41,283 nt of DNA. Source: Chromera velia. Its lineage: Eukaryota; Sar; Chromeraceae. The position numbers were made by a program, and so were the translations under genes. The DNA is taken from NCBI GenBank assembly GCA_018398765.1, contig JAHBMJ010004831.1, forward strand, positions 1 to 41,283, written 5' to 3'. The notes under the pieces were generated by a model. That model searched no databases, was not told the DNA's origin, and was given only the letters and a program-made list of their open reading frames with translations. This document shows positions 20,160 through 31,146 of this stretch, piece after piece (within the stretch, counting starts at the first letter, position 1; each line of letters begins with the position of its first letter).

Positions 20160-23100
20160 GAAACATCGGAGTAAAGTTGGGGCATGTGAGCTTGATGCGA
20201 AGCTTATGCGACTTTTCTGCATCCTCTCTCTGTCTTTTCTGTTTCTTTATTGACTCAAAGAAAAAGGATAACCCTAAAGCAACCACCAGATCTTCATTGC
20301 CATTTTTCATTGAAGTTTTTCTTTTCACCGTTTTCACACCGATGTGTGCAGAGAGCAGCAAGGCGAGAGACTTAACAACGGATGAGTGAGTGATAATAAA
20401 GAAAGAATAATGGCACGAGTGGGGAAGTAGTAAGAAAGCAAGGAAGGAAGAAAAGACGAACGAGAGAAGTAAACTGCACTCATCCGACTTGGCTGCGCTC
20501 TGCCGTTCCTTTTTCCCCACCGAACACAAGCACTTCTTGTTGTTCTTGTGCACTGTCTTCGTCTTCTTCACTGCAGACCCTCTCAGTACGGCCTCACAGG
20601 CAACTCTCTCATGACAGAGTGGGTGTCCGGACGTCTCCAGAGCATTGAGACACAGAGCACAAGAGAGAGTGAGGAGGAGGGAGACGGCCAATCAGATCCA
20701 CAGTCTGTCTCTGTGTCTGTCAGCTTCAAAGTCCCAGAGAGAGGAGACACAGAGTTCACTCAAAGGTTCGAGTGGAAGAGATTTGTCGACACAGACGGTC
20801 AGCCACAAAGACAGAGAGACAGGCAGACAGCCGGACAGACTGAGAGACAGACAGAGAGACAGAGAGTGGCAGACGCTCATGCTCAAACAGCTAGTCAGCT
20901 ACCCAGGCAGGCATGCATCCACGTTCTACTTGTTCTGAAATGAACAGACAGGCAGACAAGCAGCTAGGCAAGATGCAGATATACCTCCATCGCTTCTTCT
21001 TTTCTTTCTTTTTTTTCTTCGTTCTTTCTTTCTTCCTTCCTTTCTTTCTTTCTTTCTTCATCTATTTACTTCTTTGCGTGCGTTTTTTTTGGAGCCTGTC
21101 TGGTTTTCTCTTTCCGTTTTTTCCTTAGCTCATGTAAAGCTGAAGGCATAGGGCATGCGTGCGGCTTGTGAATGGGCCCTTTTTTCTGTCCGGATATTTC
21201 CTTTCTGTCTGGGGCGAGGGCTACAATGCCCTCTGTGTGCCTTTCAATCTCAAATTGTGGTCCTCAGGCGGCGATAGGGACGGGAGGAGGGAGAACTAAT
21301 GAGATTTGAGTGATGATTGATTGATTGATTGATTGATCCGAGTGAGGCTGATTCCTCCTCTTGTGAATTTGTGTTTGCTGTCCCCCCCCTGCAGTGCCCT
21401 GCATCTGTCCACCAGAGGGGACCGTGAGAGTACGGCCCCCCCGTCTGCAAATGGAGGAGATCTTTCCTGGTGGGTGGGTGGGTGGGTCTCTCTCGTCCCG
21501 TTTCTATTCGCAGAAAGAAAGAAAGAGTGGCTGAGTGATCGACTGGCTGACTGATCATTGATGGAAGGAGGAAGGAGAATTTGGTGAATGAATGAGCATA
21601 TGAATCAACTCACAGGCAGGGGACCTGGAGGGTATGGATTCAACTTGTCCTTTTTGGTGCCTAGAAAGGAGAGATGGGCTGATCTGAATGCGGGCAGGTG
21701 ATCAACAACTCTCTTCCATGTCTTTAAAAAGAGAGCATAGAAAGACTGCTAGGCAGAAATAATGGAAGCAGAGGGAAACCCCAGGCATGTAGAAAGAACA
21801 TTTATAAGTGGACAGAGACAAGGAGAAGTATCCTTCTATGCACCTCCCTGTCCTCCCCCCTATCTCCATTCCATCTTGTTGCATGCAGGCAAGTTGGTCA
21901 CCGTCTTGAGTCGTCAGTCTCGTGAGGGAAGAGGCACCTTGGCTGAGCGAAGTGACTCTGCTGCAGTGTGCGACGCCCTCATCTGTGACGTTCGGATCTT
22001 CCTGGAAGGAGGGGGGAATCAAGAGGTGCGTGCGTCAGTCAGTCTGTCAGTCTCTTACGTTTGGGGTTCATTCAACCAGTTCATCCGCAGTTTTGCTCGG
22101 AGGGTACCTTGACATCTCAGTGATATTTTTGCACTCCTTGCACTTGAGGATCGAGCATTTTACTTCCCCAATTCTTTCATCCCCCTCAATTTTCTGCCTT
22201 CCTTTTTCCCTGCTTGCTGTCTCTCTGTTTGCAGGGATTTGTTGACCTGATCTATTTGAGTGACGGGAGTCTGGAGAGGCACGTGCCTCTGTTTGACCTC
22301 CAGCACAGCCTCCCCATGATGGCCTCACACGACAGAACCAGACACTGGTGGCTGCACGGAGAGCCTTTGGTGACAGCAGAGTGTCCGATGTTTCCGCTGG
22401 TGAAGGTCTTCGTTTCTTCTGGTGGGGGGGACGGGAGAGCAGAGACAACACAGGTACGTTTGGGGGGGGGGATTTGCATTTGAGCATTTGTGATCAAATG
22501 TGTTGGAAAGATAGATCTCTCATTTCACGTTATGGGAAACAAAGACTGCAAAGTTTTCTACCTTCCTTTTGTTTTTCTTTCCTTCCTTCCTTCCTTTTGG
22601 ATTTCTGTCTCCTGCTTCGCTTGGTCCTGCCTTCAGGAGACCCACCCCGAACAAGTGGAGCGCGTCAGACCTCGTTGCACTCTGTTTGACGACTCAGAGG
22701 AAGAGGAGGACTATGTGGATGAAGCTAAAAACGCAGAAGAAGGAGTGCACAAAGAAGACGAAGAAGAAGAAGATGCGCCACCACTTCCCCCCCACTTCCC
22801 AATTTCAGCAAATTCTTCTTTCTCCTCTTCCTCTTCAGTAGAGATTGCCGCCAAAATCCAATCCCAAACCTCCCACCAGCCTTACACAAAAGTACGACCG
22901 CACTCCAGGGGGAACTGCCCACAGCGGTGGCCCTCTTTCCAAGAGACGGTAGCGACTCGGGCAGAGATCTCAAACAGTCAGAGCACAGTCACTGTCACCA
23001 ACGGCATGTGGGGGGAAGGGGAAGAGGACGGAGAGGAGGGGGGAGGCTTTTCTGACAGCGAGACGAGTCAGATCCCAGACAGATGCAGTAACAGCAACAG

Positions 23101-24256
23101 AGTAAAAGAGGATTCTTCAAGTTCCTGTCCGCAGCAGGAGAGGTCAGACTCCCCTCAATCCTCCCGTGTGCTCCTTCTTTTCTCTTTCCCCTGCGACTAC
23201 TACCGCACCGCCTCTCCAGAAGAGAGAAGCGAGCTGCAAGCCTCAATGCAAAGAGAAATACAGACTTCCACCAAACAGAGCATCTTCCCTTTCGACGTCA
23301 ATCTAGACGAAGGAGGAAAGACAGAGAAGGAGGCTGAGCATCAAGACCACACAGACAGCCGATCTCACGAAGCACCAACCGCTTTGTCAAATTTAAATTT
23401 CAATCATTTTGGGGAAGACCGCCGTGAGCATACAGAAAGACAAGGTGGGAGGGATGAGGTTAATGTTGGACCTCCATCTCTGTCTCTCCTCGTCAGCCCT
23501 CCTTCTTCAGAAGCCGCCCCTCTGTCTCTTCCCCCCTGGCAGGAGCACTCATGCTTCCACAGTCAGAACTTAATGATGCCCTCATCTCACGAACATGCAG
23601 GCAGATTTGGGGGTCCTCTGTCCTTCCCATCTTCTCAATTTCTCAAACCCCCCATGCACTCACAGTCACTCTTACAACTTCAACATCACATAGGAGGACT
23701 GCATGGGCACACCGATGACAGTCGGCATGCGCCCCCTTCCCCTATGCAGCCCCCCTACTCATTCGGGGGGATGAACTTCCACCCTGCAGATGCAGACCCC
23801 TGCAGAGAGAGGGACAGACACGACGAACATAACCCATTCGCGTGCCTCCCGGGGTCCTCCCCGGTGCACCCGTTTTCGGTCTCTCCCTCTCGAGGGGGGG
23901 GGGAATCAGTGTCGCTTCCTCCTCCTCCTCCTCCTCCTCAGTCTCATGGGGGGGCAGATGCAGATAGAGACGATCTGATGGGCGTAGGTCCGTTTGGCTG
24001 CTTAGGAGAAGGAGGGAGATTTCCTTCCTCCAGCAGCTTCTCGAACCTCCCCGGGGGGACGATGGGGGGTGATGGGGGGATAGGCTTCCTCCCTTCGGGG
24101 GCAGGGGGGGCAGCAGAAGAGGGGGACATGGAAGGGGACCTTGACTTTGGCCGACACGATTTCCCTCCACACGGAGTTTCGCTTTCCGGGTCCCTTTTGA
24201 ACTTTGAGATGGGGGGAGGGACGATGGACGGCAGCGGTGACTTCCTCATGCAATAG
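17954..24256 (+). CDS. AT-hook DNA-binding protein, six exons, 1459 residues
   Basis: Proposed exons: 17954-20061, 20577-20797, 21395-21469, 21889-22025, 22235-22453, 22637-24256. They total 4380 nt and every junction keeps phase; all introns are GT-AG, and all acceptors end in CAG after a pyrimidine tract. Exon 1 encodes about 700 residues of Pro/Ser/Thr/Gln-rich disordered sequence with two AT-hooks, KRGRPIGSKK (RGRP at 361-364) and KKRPVGRPRK (GRP at 410-412), so minor-groove DNA binding in the nucleus is likely. Exons 2-5 encode a more ordinary, probably folded region of about 220 residues (FTQRFEWKRF, LICDVRIFLEGG, FVDLIYLSDG) that I do not recognise. Exon 6 is acidic, then Ser/Gly/Pro-rich, and ends in TAG. 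The ATG at 17954 is the first in frame. A chromatin or transcription role is inference from the AT-hooks alone. Confidence 0.8.
20089..20158. repeat. Compound (CT)n-(GT)n microsatellite in intron 1
   Basis: The CT run changes directly to a GT run, as at 1331-1418. It lies 27 bp after the exon 1 donor; frames reading through it give artificial SLSLS/CVCVC protein. Confidence 0.95.
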
Positions 24257-26760
24257 AATTAAAAGAAGGGAGAAAAAGGGAAGGGAAGGGAATGGAAATT
24301 AAGGAGCTCGGTCGGGAGGGAATGTCGGGATGGATTTCCTTCCCTCTCTGTATGTTTGTCTTTTGCGCCCTTCATTTTATCTTTCTGTCATTCAATGTGT
24401 GTCTCTTTCTTTCCTACTCTCTCTCCTCCCCCCCCTCTCCTCACTCTCTCTTCTGCTTTCCCCCTCCCTAAGTTTTACACTACTACCCTCTCCGTGTGTG
24501 TCGCCTATCTGTCTTTTCACCCCCCTCCCGGGACTTTCCGGGAGAGGGAGTTTCTCTCTAGATTCGGAAAAAGAAAGAGTGGACTGAAAGTTCTCATAAC
24601 GATTCGGGTAGAAAGAAAAAAGTCATGAATGGAACAGTGCAGAAAGAAGTAGAGACAGACAGACACAGAAGTCGACTGACGCACAGACGGGTCACGTGGA
24701 CACACACACACTGGATGATCTGGAAAGAAACTTCATCGATCGATCAGTCAAAAAACCGCAATGACAAGTAGGGTTCTTCAAAAGTGAAATCACCATAGCT
24801 GTTGAATCCAGGAATTCAATCGAGATGATCAAAAGCAGACTTCACCCAACGATCGACCTTCCATCCAAGCGTCTGCAAGAACCTGCATGAGGAAATCAAA
24901 CAGAAGGACGAGATGCAGGAATTATGGAAGAAGGGAACCACGGAAACAGGCAAACAAACAGACGAACAGAACAGGCAAACAAACAAAAAACAAGGGCGGA
25001 AAATGAATGGAAAGAAGGCAGGACGGAGAAAAAAAAAACGCGAAACATTAGACAGGGAAAATTTTGTAAAAGCCGACAGCCGTACACTACAAATTAATTC
25101 ATTTGCGATACTTCCATCGCTTTGTGCGTGTTTGGGTGGGTGAAGGGCTCCGCAGGCGTCTTCACAAAGGAAAGGAGGAAATTTGTTCCATTTCGGAAAG
25201 TTGAGAAAGATATTAAAGAACAATCACGCATGGGGAGGGAGTGTAGGGGGAAAGGGATGGGAAACAACTTTGCAGGACAAGTAAGCCAGGCCCTACATAG
25301 GCGTGAAACTTGAGGGGAAGGAAGAGTCGATCGATCGACGGACACAAAGGATTGACAAGAAGAGAGCCGAAAGGATTCAACAGAGAGAGGAAAGGAAGAA
25401 CCCAAGCGGGTGTGTTTGTCCTTTCTTTCTGCCTCTCTGTGTCTCTCTCTGTCTTTCTTTCTTCGGTGCGTCTTTCTTTCATTCGTTCGTTCTTTTTTTT
25501 TTTCGTTCTTTCCCTTCTGTCTGCCTGCCTGTCTCTCTTTCCCTTTCTCTGTCTATCTCTTTCTCTCTCTGTGTTTCCCGTATGGTGCCCTTTTCGAACA
25601 AATCTGGTCTTCTAGAAAGATGTATTCCTTCATTTGCAGGTATCCGTTGCAAGTGATCAATCATCTAGTCAATCAAAAATGGTAAAAGGCGCATTATCGC
25701 TTTCTTGCTCTGAGTCCTGCTCATCTTAGAAAAACAATGTTCGTATAATAACCTTTCATGCATGCATGGTGCGTTCTCTGGCATGCATGACAATGTACTA
25801 CAGATCTTGAATATTCCTAATAATGTCCTACTCTTAAATTCAGAATAGAGTTCCATTGCGAAAATAAAACAAATATTACGGAAATTAATTTGTTTGTCCC
25901 CATTAGATTCCGAAAGAAATTTGCTAAGAAATTTGAATTCAATTACATGGTATATGCTCTAGTCTTAGTTGTAGCCTCTAGTACAGCATGGCTTTCATTC
26001 CTGCTAGCATTCCTGCTACATTTATCACAATCCATCTGTTGCCAACTAAGTACAACTAAGTTACTATAATTAGTAGGCTAGTTGATATGATTAGGATTAA
26101 AATTTATGTCCAGATCGAGGATTGGCTTCCCGTTTCAATGCCGAACTTGAATATGCGACATGTAGCAATTAAAATGAAACATATACCGGTGATATGGACC
26201 TAATTAATTAAGGCTATTAAATTCAAAAAAAATTAAAATTTAAGGTATTTATCTAAATTACATGTACGGATTACATGCATGATATATGAAATATAAAAAA
26301 CAATCTATATCTATAGAGGAATTACTTGAGTACTAATTTCAAGTTCTAGTTCAAATTATTAAAGTTGCTATTTGTGTTTTTTTTTTTTGGTTAGTATAAC
26401 TTACTACTACTTACTACTAAACACTGCTGGGAGTACTGCATGGGGTTGTTTTATTAGAAGTGCAGATGGACAAATCTGGGTGATGCCGAAAGCATCAACC
26501 TGCCGCCAGACACAATTCTTGGTGGGCAGTTTCCGGCTGAGATAAGTTTTTGACTCGATCTATCTAAATATCTGTAAATTACGCTAAATTACTCTATATA
26601 CTTTATATTCAAAAATTATGTTGTTACGAAGGGCAATTCGATCTAGGTTTGTATAGGGGTTTAACTTAGCCATGGTACATTAAAAAGTATGGAGCTACAC
26701 AAAATAAAATAATAGGAGCAGTGAAAGCAGGTTTGCAGATGGGACCTCCCTGAATCTAAC
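24257..26760. other. Pyrimidine-rich then AT-rich region, no gene
   Basis: 24257-24600 is probably the 3' UTR of the AT-hook gene. 24600-25700 alternates purine-rich and pyrimidine-rich stretches (CTTT/CTGT runs at 25420-25570) without a plausible protein. 25700-26700 is strongly AT-rich. A short patch at 26460-26545 reads as ordinary protein in one frame (TNLGDAESINLPPDT), without a family match that I know; it may be a relic. Confidence 0.55.
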
Positions 26761-26766
26761 TACTAC

Positions 26767-26935
26767 TTGAAAGTTCAAGCCGCATTTTTGGATAAGCTTG
26801 AAAGTCCGCACCGCAGGCGCGGATCATTTACGGTATCTTGAAAGCCAAAGCCGCATATCTGGACGGTGTCTTGACCGTCTACGCCGCAGGCGTGGACGGT
26901 CTCTTAAAAAACGATGTTGCAGATAGAGATTATCT
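26767..26935 (+). repeat. Degenerate 33-bp repeat encoding an 11-residue motif
   Basis: Units start TTGA or TTAA at 26767, 26798, 26838, 26871 and 26904; two are exactly 33 bp, others vary. In frame they read like LKAKAAYLDGV and LTVYAAGVDGL, that is L-x3-A-A-x2-D-G-(V/L). The protein-level similarity is better than the DNA-level one, which suggests a once-coding solenoid-like repeat. The first two units are out of frame with the rest. No start or complete ORF exists. Confidence 0.65.
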
Positions 26936-27392
26936 TCAAGACATCTTGATTATTTTTCTGTTAAGTGGGACTTAGGTTCAAGGAGGTTGCAGATGGCAGT
27001 GCTTAGAGTAGCGTCAGTATGCAATGATTCGGAGAGTAAGAGGAACACGGGCGACAACGAAGACACTGTTCAACACTGTTCAAGACAGGGGCTATGTTAT
27101 TAGCTACAGCAGGAGGTGTGGCTGCAGCCTGTAGCATAGGTTCCCGAGGAGGAGGGCGACTGGGCGTCAGGGTACGTGAGGGATTAGTTGAGAAAAAAAA
27201 CTAGTTAATTCAAAACAGATAAAAACAGAGAAGAACGACATGCATACAATACTATACATAGCTATACAATGCAACACTGAAAATCATTATCACAAAAAAA
27301 AAAAATTCTAGATTTGTCGTTGTCCACATGTATTTACAGGGGGACTCCGCATGATGATTCACAGCTTTCTGCTTACTTCTGCTTTTTTCAAT

Positions 27393-27861
27393 ACCGGCAT
27401 AGCTCAGTGGTAGAGCGCGTATTTTCTTTGACAACCTTGGAAATGATGATTGAGGTTTTTATTATGCATGCTGCGTCCCCGTGTATGAGGGGCGGATCTA
27501 GCCTAGTCTGTCAAAAGGTTCCGGTTCGTCCCGTCTGTTCTGAATCTAGGAATATCTAGGAACACTGCACATTGATCCCTTGGAAATTAAGGAAGATGTT
27601 TCGGTCTTGGTAGACTTTCGTCCACCACGGGGCTATGGCTATCCACTGGGATACACTCCTCCGGAGTCAGTCCCATACCCCATATGCATGTCTGCTCCCC
27701 CTTCCACTGGGGCAGTCTAGCAAAACTTCAGTTGTGCAGGATGTCAAATCTACTTCCCTGACTATACCTCTCCGTGGCCAGTTTACCTCTTCGAACCCTC
27801 AATCATCATCTTCGAAGAGAGTCAACCTACAAGGTCCCGGGTTCGAATCCTGGTGCCGGCA
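27393..27861 (+). tRNA. Interrupted tRNA-like gene (two halves about 400 bp apart)
   Basis: The 5' half (27393 on) reads ACCGGCA TA GCTC AGTGGTA GAGC G: acceptor strand, D-stem and a good A box. The 3' half has the T-arm CCGGG TTCGAAT CCTGG (27837-27853, a good B box) and acceptor strand TGCCGGC (27854-27860), then discriminator A at 27861. Six of seven acceptor pairs form; position 1-72 is an A-C mismatch. The anticodon arm cannot be folded across the gap, so amino acid identity is unknown. The gap is far longer than usual tRNA introns. It may be a tRNA gene split by an insertion, a tRNA with an extraordinary intron, or a tRNA-derived SINE. Confidence 0.55.
27441..27500 (+). repeat. Dispersed repeat, copy A (inside the split tRNA)
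   Basis: This segment, from AAATGATGAT through GAGGGGCGGATCTA, recurs on the opposite strand at 33623-33677 with small gaps. It lies between the tRNA halves, so the interruption contains mobile or repetitive DNA. Confidence 0.8.
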
Positions 27862-27862
27862 C

Positions 27863-27867
27863 TTTTT
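27863..27867 (+). terminator. RNA polymerase III T-run terminator
   Basis: TTTTT begins two bases after the discriminator of the tRNA-like gene, where a pol III terminator would be expected. Confidence 0.6.
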
Positions 27868-28374
27868 CAACACATTCGGTACTTTTTGGGCTGCCATGCA
27901 TGCAATGGCATCGCGAGCGCAAGGGGCCCGGTTTGACCTTCGCAAGCGTTTACTAATATGCGCGTTTGACCTTCCTTGCAGTTCCTCAGACTTCCTCTGC
28001 CTTCCAACATCTTCCAATGATCGTCGGATCAAAGTGTAATTGAGTGTCCACCAGATAGATCTAGAAAAAGTCCTGAGTGCCTCCTTGAAGAATCATTTCG
28101 AATCACAAGAATCAGACAGACGGTCTGAGATTCAGACTGAGAATTGAACACCGAGACAGCGGGCAGGTCGATCGCAAAGTGGTTTGGCCATACGTCTATA
28201 TATCGACACTTCCTGCGACAGTGCATGATTCCTCGAGCTTTGAGATCGAGTAACTAGAAGAGAGCCAGATATCCTGACAGTTTTTGGCGTCGATCCATCT
28301 GCTTGTCCTCCCTCCAACAGTCGCTGATCGTGCCGTTGCCTTCCTTCAAGTTGAAGGTCATCGAGGCACCTGTG

Positions 28375-28490
28375 GTAAGTCTGTTCTCTCCTGCTCTCTT
28401 CTTTGGCGTCAACTTCATAATTTGCTTCTTTACAACTGATTTGATTGCATAACAGTAGTCTAAAGCTTGTGAGTTTGCGAATCTGTGCAG
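28375..28490 (+). other. Likely intron in the leader of the CBM20 gene
   Basis: A strong donor GTAAGT (28375-28380), a pyrimidine-rich interior and the acceptor CTGTGCAG (ending 28490) define a 116-bp intron upstream of the ATG at 28584. Joined flanks give a frame that stops before 28584, so it is probably a 5' UTR intron or the end of a small upstream ORF. Confidence 0.6.
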
Positions 28491-28583
28491 GTGACCGCCA
28501 AATCAAACGAGGCCGCAGGAAGCCTTGTTCCTTCTTGACACTCACCTCCTGATCAAAACCGTCTACCTGTCTGCATTGGCACG

Positions 28584-29620
28584 ATGAAGGGGTTCATCGC
28601 CTTCATTGCACATTGCCCGGAGTTGCGAGAGAATCAACGCGTTGTGGTTATGGGAGAGTGCCCTGAGCTGGGTGGGTGGGAGTTGGGTGGTGCGTTGTCT
28701 CTGAGTCCTGCACCGTGCGGGCGTCCGTGGTGGGCGTCAGGTGAGGTGAAGATAAATCTCCCAGAATCCACGATGGGTGTCGCTGGAGATTCGTGAATGG
28801 CGTGGAGACGGGGGAAGAGGGTGGGGGCGTGGGGGTGTCAGAATTGAAGTTTCGACTGCTTGCGATTCCGAACGATTGGCAATGCACAGAGTTGGAGGTT
28901 CCACATCCTTGCGACCTCGTGTCTCTTGAGCCGTTGATGGAGGGAGACTTTCGTATCGTGCGTCTCGTTGGTGCGCCTCCTCTTTCTGACCGTTCTTCGG
29001 TCGGAGCAAGAGGAGTCAACACAATCCATGTCTGTGCAGAGGGAGGAGAGGGACAGGAGAGGGAGGTGGTTGGGATTTCGGTCGAATGGGGGGTCCCTGA
29101 GAGCGTGCAGCTCGCTCTTCTCCCTCTGCCCACGAACAGACAGATGGAAAACCTGCACAGAGAATATCAGCATAATGGTCTGTCTGAGAGCCAGCCAGAG
29201 ATTGCGTGTCCGCCTTTCTCAGAGGGAAGAACCGAAAAGACGTCCAGAATTGAGAAAGGAAACGGTGGTTCAGAGGGCGTCCCCATTTGCCGCCCCCAGT
29301 CGGCTGTCAAATCCTAAAGGTCTGATCATGACAGGGGAAGCGATGAGGGTAACCACCCCGCTGACTTCGAGTTTGACCACCCTCCAACCCAAAGGACTGT
29401 GGGGGGAAGAGCATCTGTGAGCGTGGCCGACAGCGCTATCAGTGCAAGGACTGTGGAGGAAAGGGCATCTGTGAGCACGGTCGTATTCGCTCTCAGTGCA
29501 AGGATTGTGCAGCGAAAATGTTTTGCGAGCACGGTCGGCGGCGCGATCGATGCACAGATTGCGGAGGGGCGCATCTGTGTTCACTCAAAGGACCGCCGAT
29601 ACTGCCGGGAGTGCCTCAAG
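28584..29620 (+). pseudogene. CBM20 starch-binding protein with C-x-H-G-R repeats, frame broken
   Basis: From the ATG at 28584 comes a CBM20 domain: FIAHCPELRENQRVVVMGE, PELGGWE and a PWWASGEVKINLP strand match the family pattern (G..v.l.Gs.peLG.W...W...v.lP). CBM20 binds starch or glycogen, or related glucans in signalling phosphatases. The frame then shifts near 28780 and continues (WRFVNGVE, ELKFRLLAIPNDW) to a TAA at 29315. Beyond lie four Cys/His repeats of the form (I/F)C-E-H-G-R-x-R-x2-C-x2-C (29392-29620), probably zinc-binding; the first three are one frame off and the fourth returns to the frame of the middle part. A donor GTGGCC follows at 29621. Either the gene is dead or the sequence carries indel errors; the domain calls hold in both cases. 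Confidence 0.7.
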
Positions 29621-29649
29621 GTGGCCTCTTCTCTCCCTCATTGATCCCT

Positions 29650-31146
29650 CCACTTTGATGTTCTGTGCCCTTCGTCCCCTTCTTTGTCTCTTCCTACACG
29701 TATGCAAGATGAATGGATGGGGGCAGCAAGGGGTCCTTCTCGATTTGTCCTAGAGGGAAAGGGGGATGAGGCGGTGAGTGCTGACAGTCTTCTCAGTGGT
29801 GCTTGCCGTCGTTGTGCTCGTACGTGCATTGTGCACAGACTTTCGGAGTACGTGTGTTTGTATCCGTCTGTTCTGTCTGCCCCCTTTCCTTGCTTGGCTC
29901 GACTTTTGTTTCTCTACCCTAAGATACTTCGACCCTCGATCTGTCTCTCTCTTGAGCTACTTGCTTTGTGTTGTGCTCTCTTGGTTTCTGTCTCTGTTTT
30001 TTTCGTCGGAGACTGTAGGGGGACAGAGTCAGAAGAGCCACAGAGACGGGAAGGGGGGAGAGGCATGACTGTGAGGAGAGAGAAAAAGAAGCGGAACACT
30101 TGCAAAAGAGGAGAATTCTTGGCGTCAGTGAGCCGTATGATTACAGATTGTTTTGATCTTTGTTCTAAAGATCTTTTCTCTTCCTTTGCCCCCAACACTG
30201 GCTGGCGGTTTGAATGTCCTTTGATTTCCTCTTTTCGTCTGACCGGCCATATGTTTGTTTTTTCCTCTTTCTTCCTTCCTTCTGTCCGTCGTTCTTCCTT
30301 CCTTCCTTCCTTCCTTCCTTCCTTCGTTCCTTCCTTCCTTCCTTCCTTTCTTCCGCCTTTCTTTCGTTCCCTTTCTTTCGGTCTTCCTTCCTCCCTTCCT
30401 TCCTTCCTTCCTTCCTTTCTTCCGCCTTTCTTTCGTTCCCTTTCTTTCGGTCTTTCTTTTGTCCCCTCCTTCCTTCCTTCCTTCCTTCCTCAAGAGTTTC
30501 TTCAGGCATTATGACACGGCGGAATCGCTCCTCTCTTGGGCCGGACTGTATGTGTATTTGGCGTAGCGACAATTTCTGGTTATTTTTGTTGGCAGCTCGC
30601 CACTACTCGCTGTCGTCGTCTTCCCCCTTTCTCTATTTTTTCCCCCGACACATACACCCCTCTGTGGACATGTCTTATCAATACACCTTTTTATCTACAC
30701 ACTTCAGACACTACCCCAAATTTTGCTTCTTGGCATACTAGGTTATGATTCAAAAGGAATCTAACTAGGTGCTCCTGCTTTCTCTTGAGATAGCTTCATA
30801 AAGAGGGAAGGGTGCATCATGTATCTGCTTTTAATATACAGACAGCTGGACAGACAGTTTTTTAAAACTTGTTTTTTGTTCAAAATTTTTATATGACTAG
30901 TTATGTGAGTTTAAAAGAACATCAACATGATTAATCACTAACAATCGTGAAATCAATCATTTTTATTATGGCCATGTACACATCGGCACATTAATATTGC
31001 TGGCAGCATATTGCTAGTTAGAGTTTTAGGCTAGCTGATAAAATTAAATTCATACAATATTCTGGAGTGAGTGGATGTAGATCTACTTTATGCACAAAAC
31101 TAATTAAATACGAACAGTCACTTCCAGTACTAGTTCCAATAGCTCT
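29650..31146. other. No recognised gene; pyrimidine repeats then AT-rich sequence
   Basis: Downstream of the CBM20 gene the sequence is pyrimidine-rich to about 30660. Frames here are repeat translations. 30750-31146 is AT-rich and holds the 3' flank of the minus-strand helicase gene. Confidence 0.6.
30291..30490. repeat. (CTTC)n tract with a 69-bp higher-order repeat
   Basis: CTTC/TTCC repeats dominate. The block starting TTCCGCCTTTCTTTCGTTCC occurs at 30351 and again at 30420, a 69-bp period. Confidence 0.92.

Noticed and set aside
21317-21337. (TGAT)n in an intron as an inverted LINE tail
   Set aside because: The sequence beside it does not match the LINE 3' end at 5799-5844, so it is an independent microsatellite.
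28132-28545. Minus-strand 137-codon frame
   Set aside because: It crosses the plus-strand GTAAGT...GTGCAG intron and has no recognisable domain; treated as a shadow.
30125-30572. Minus-strand Lys/Arg/Glu/Gly-repeat proteins
   Set aside because: Pure translation of the CTTC tract.
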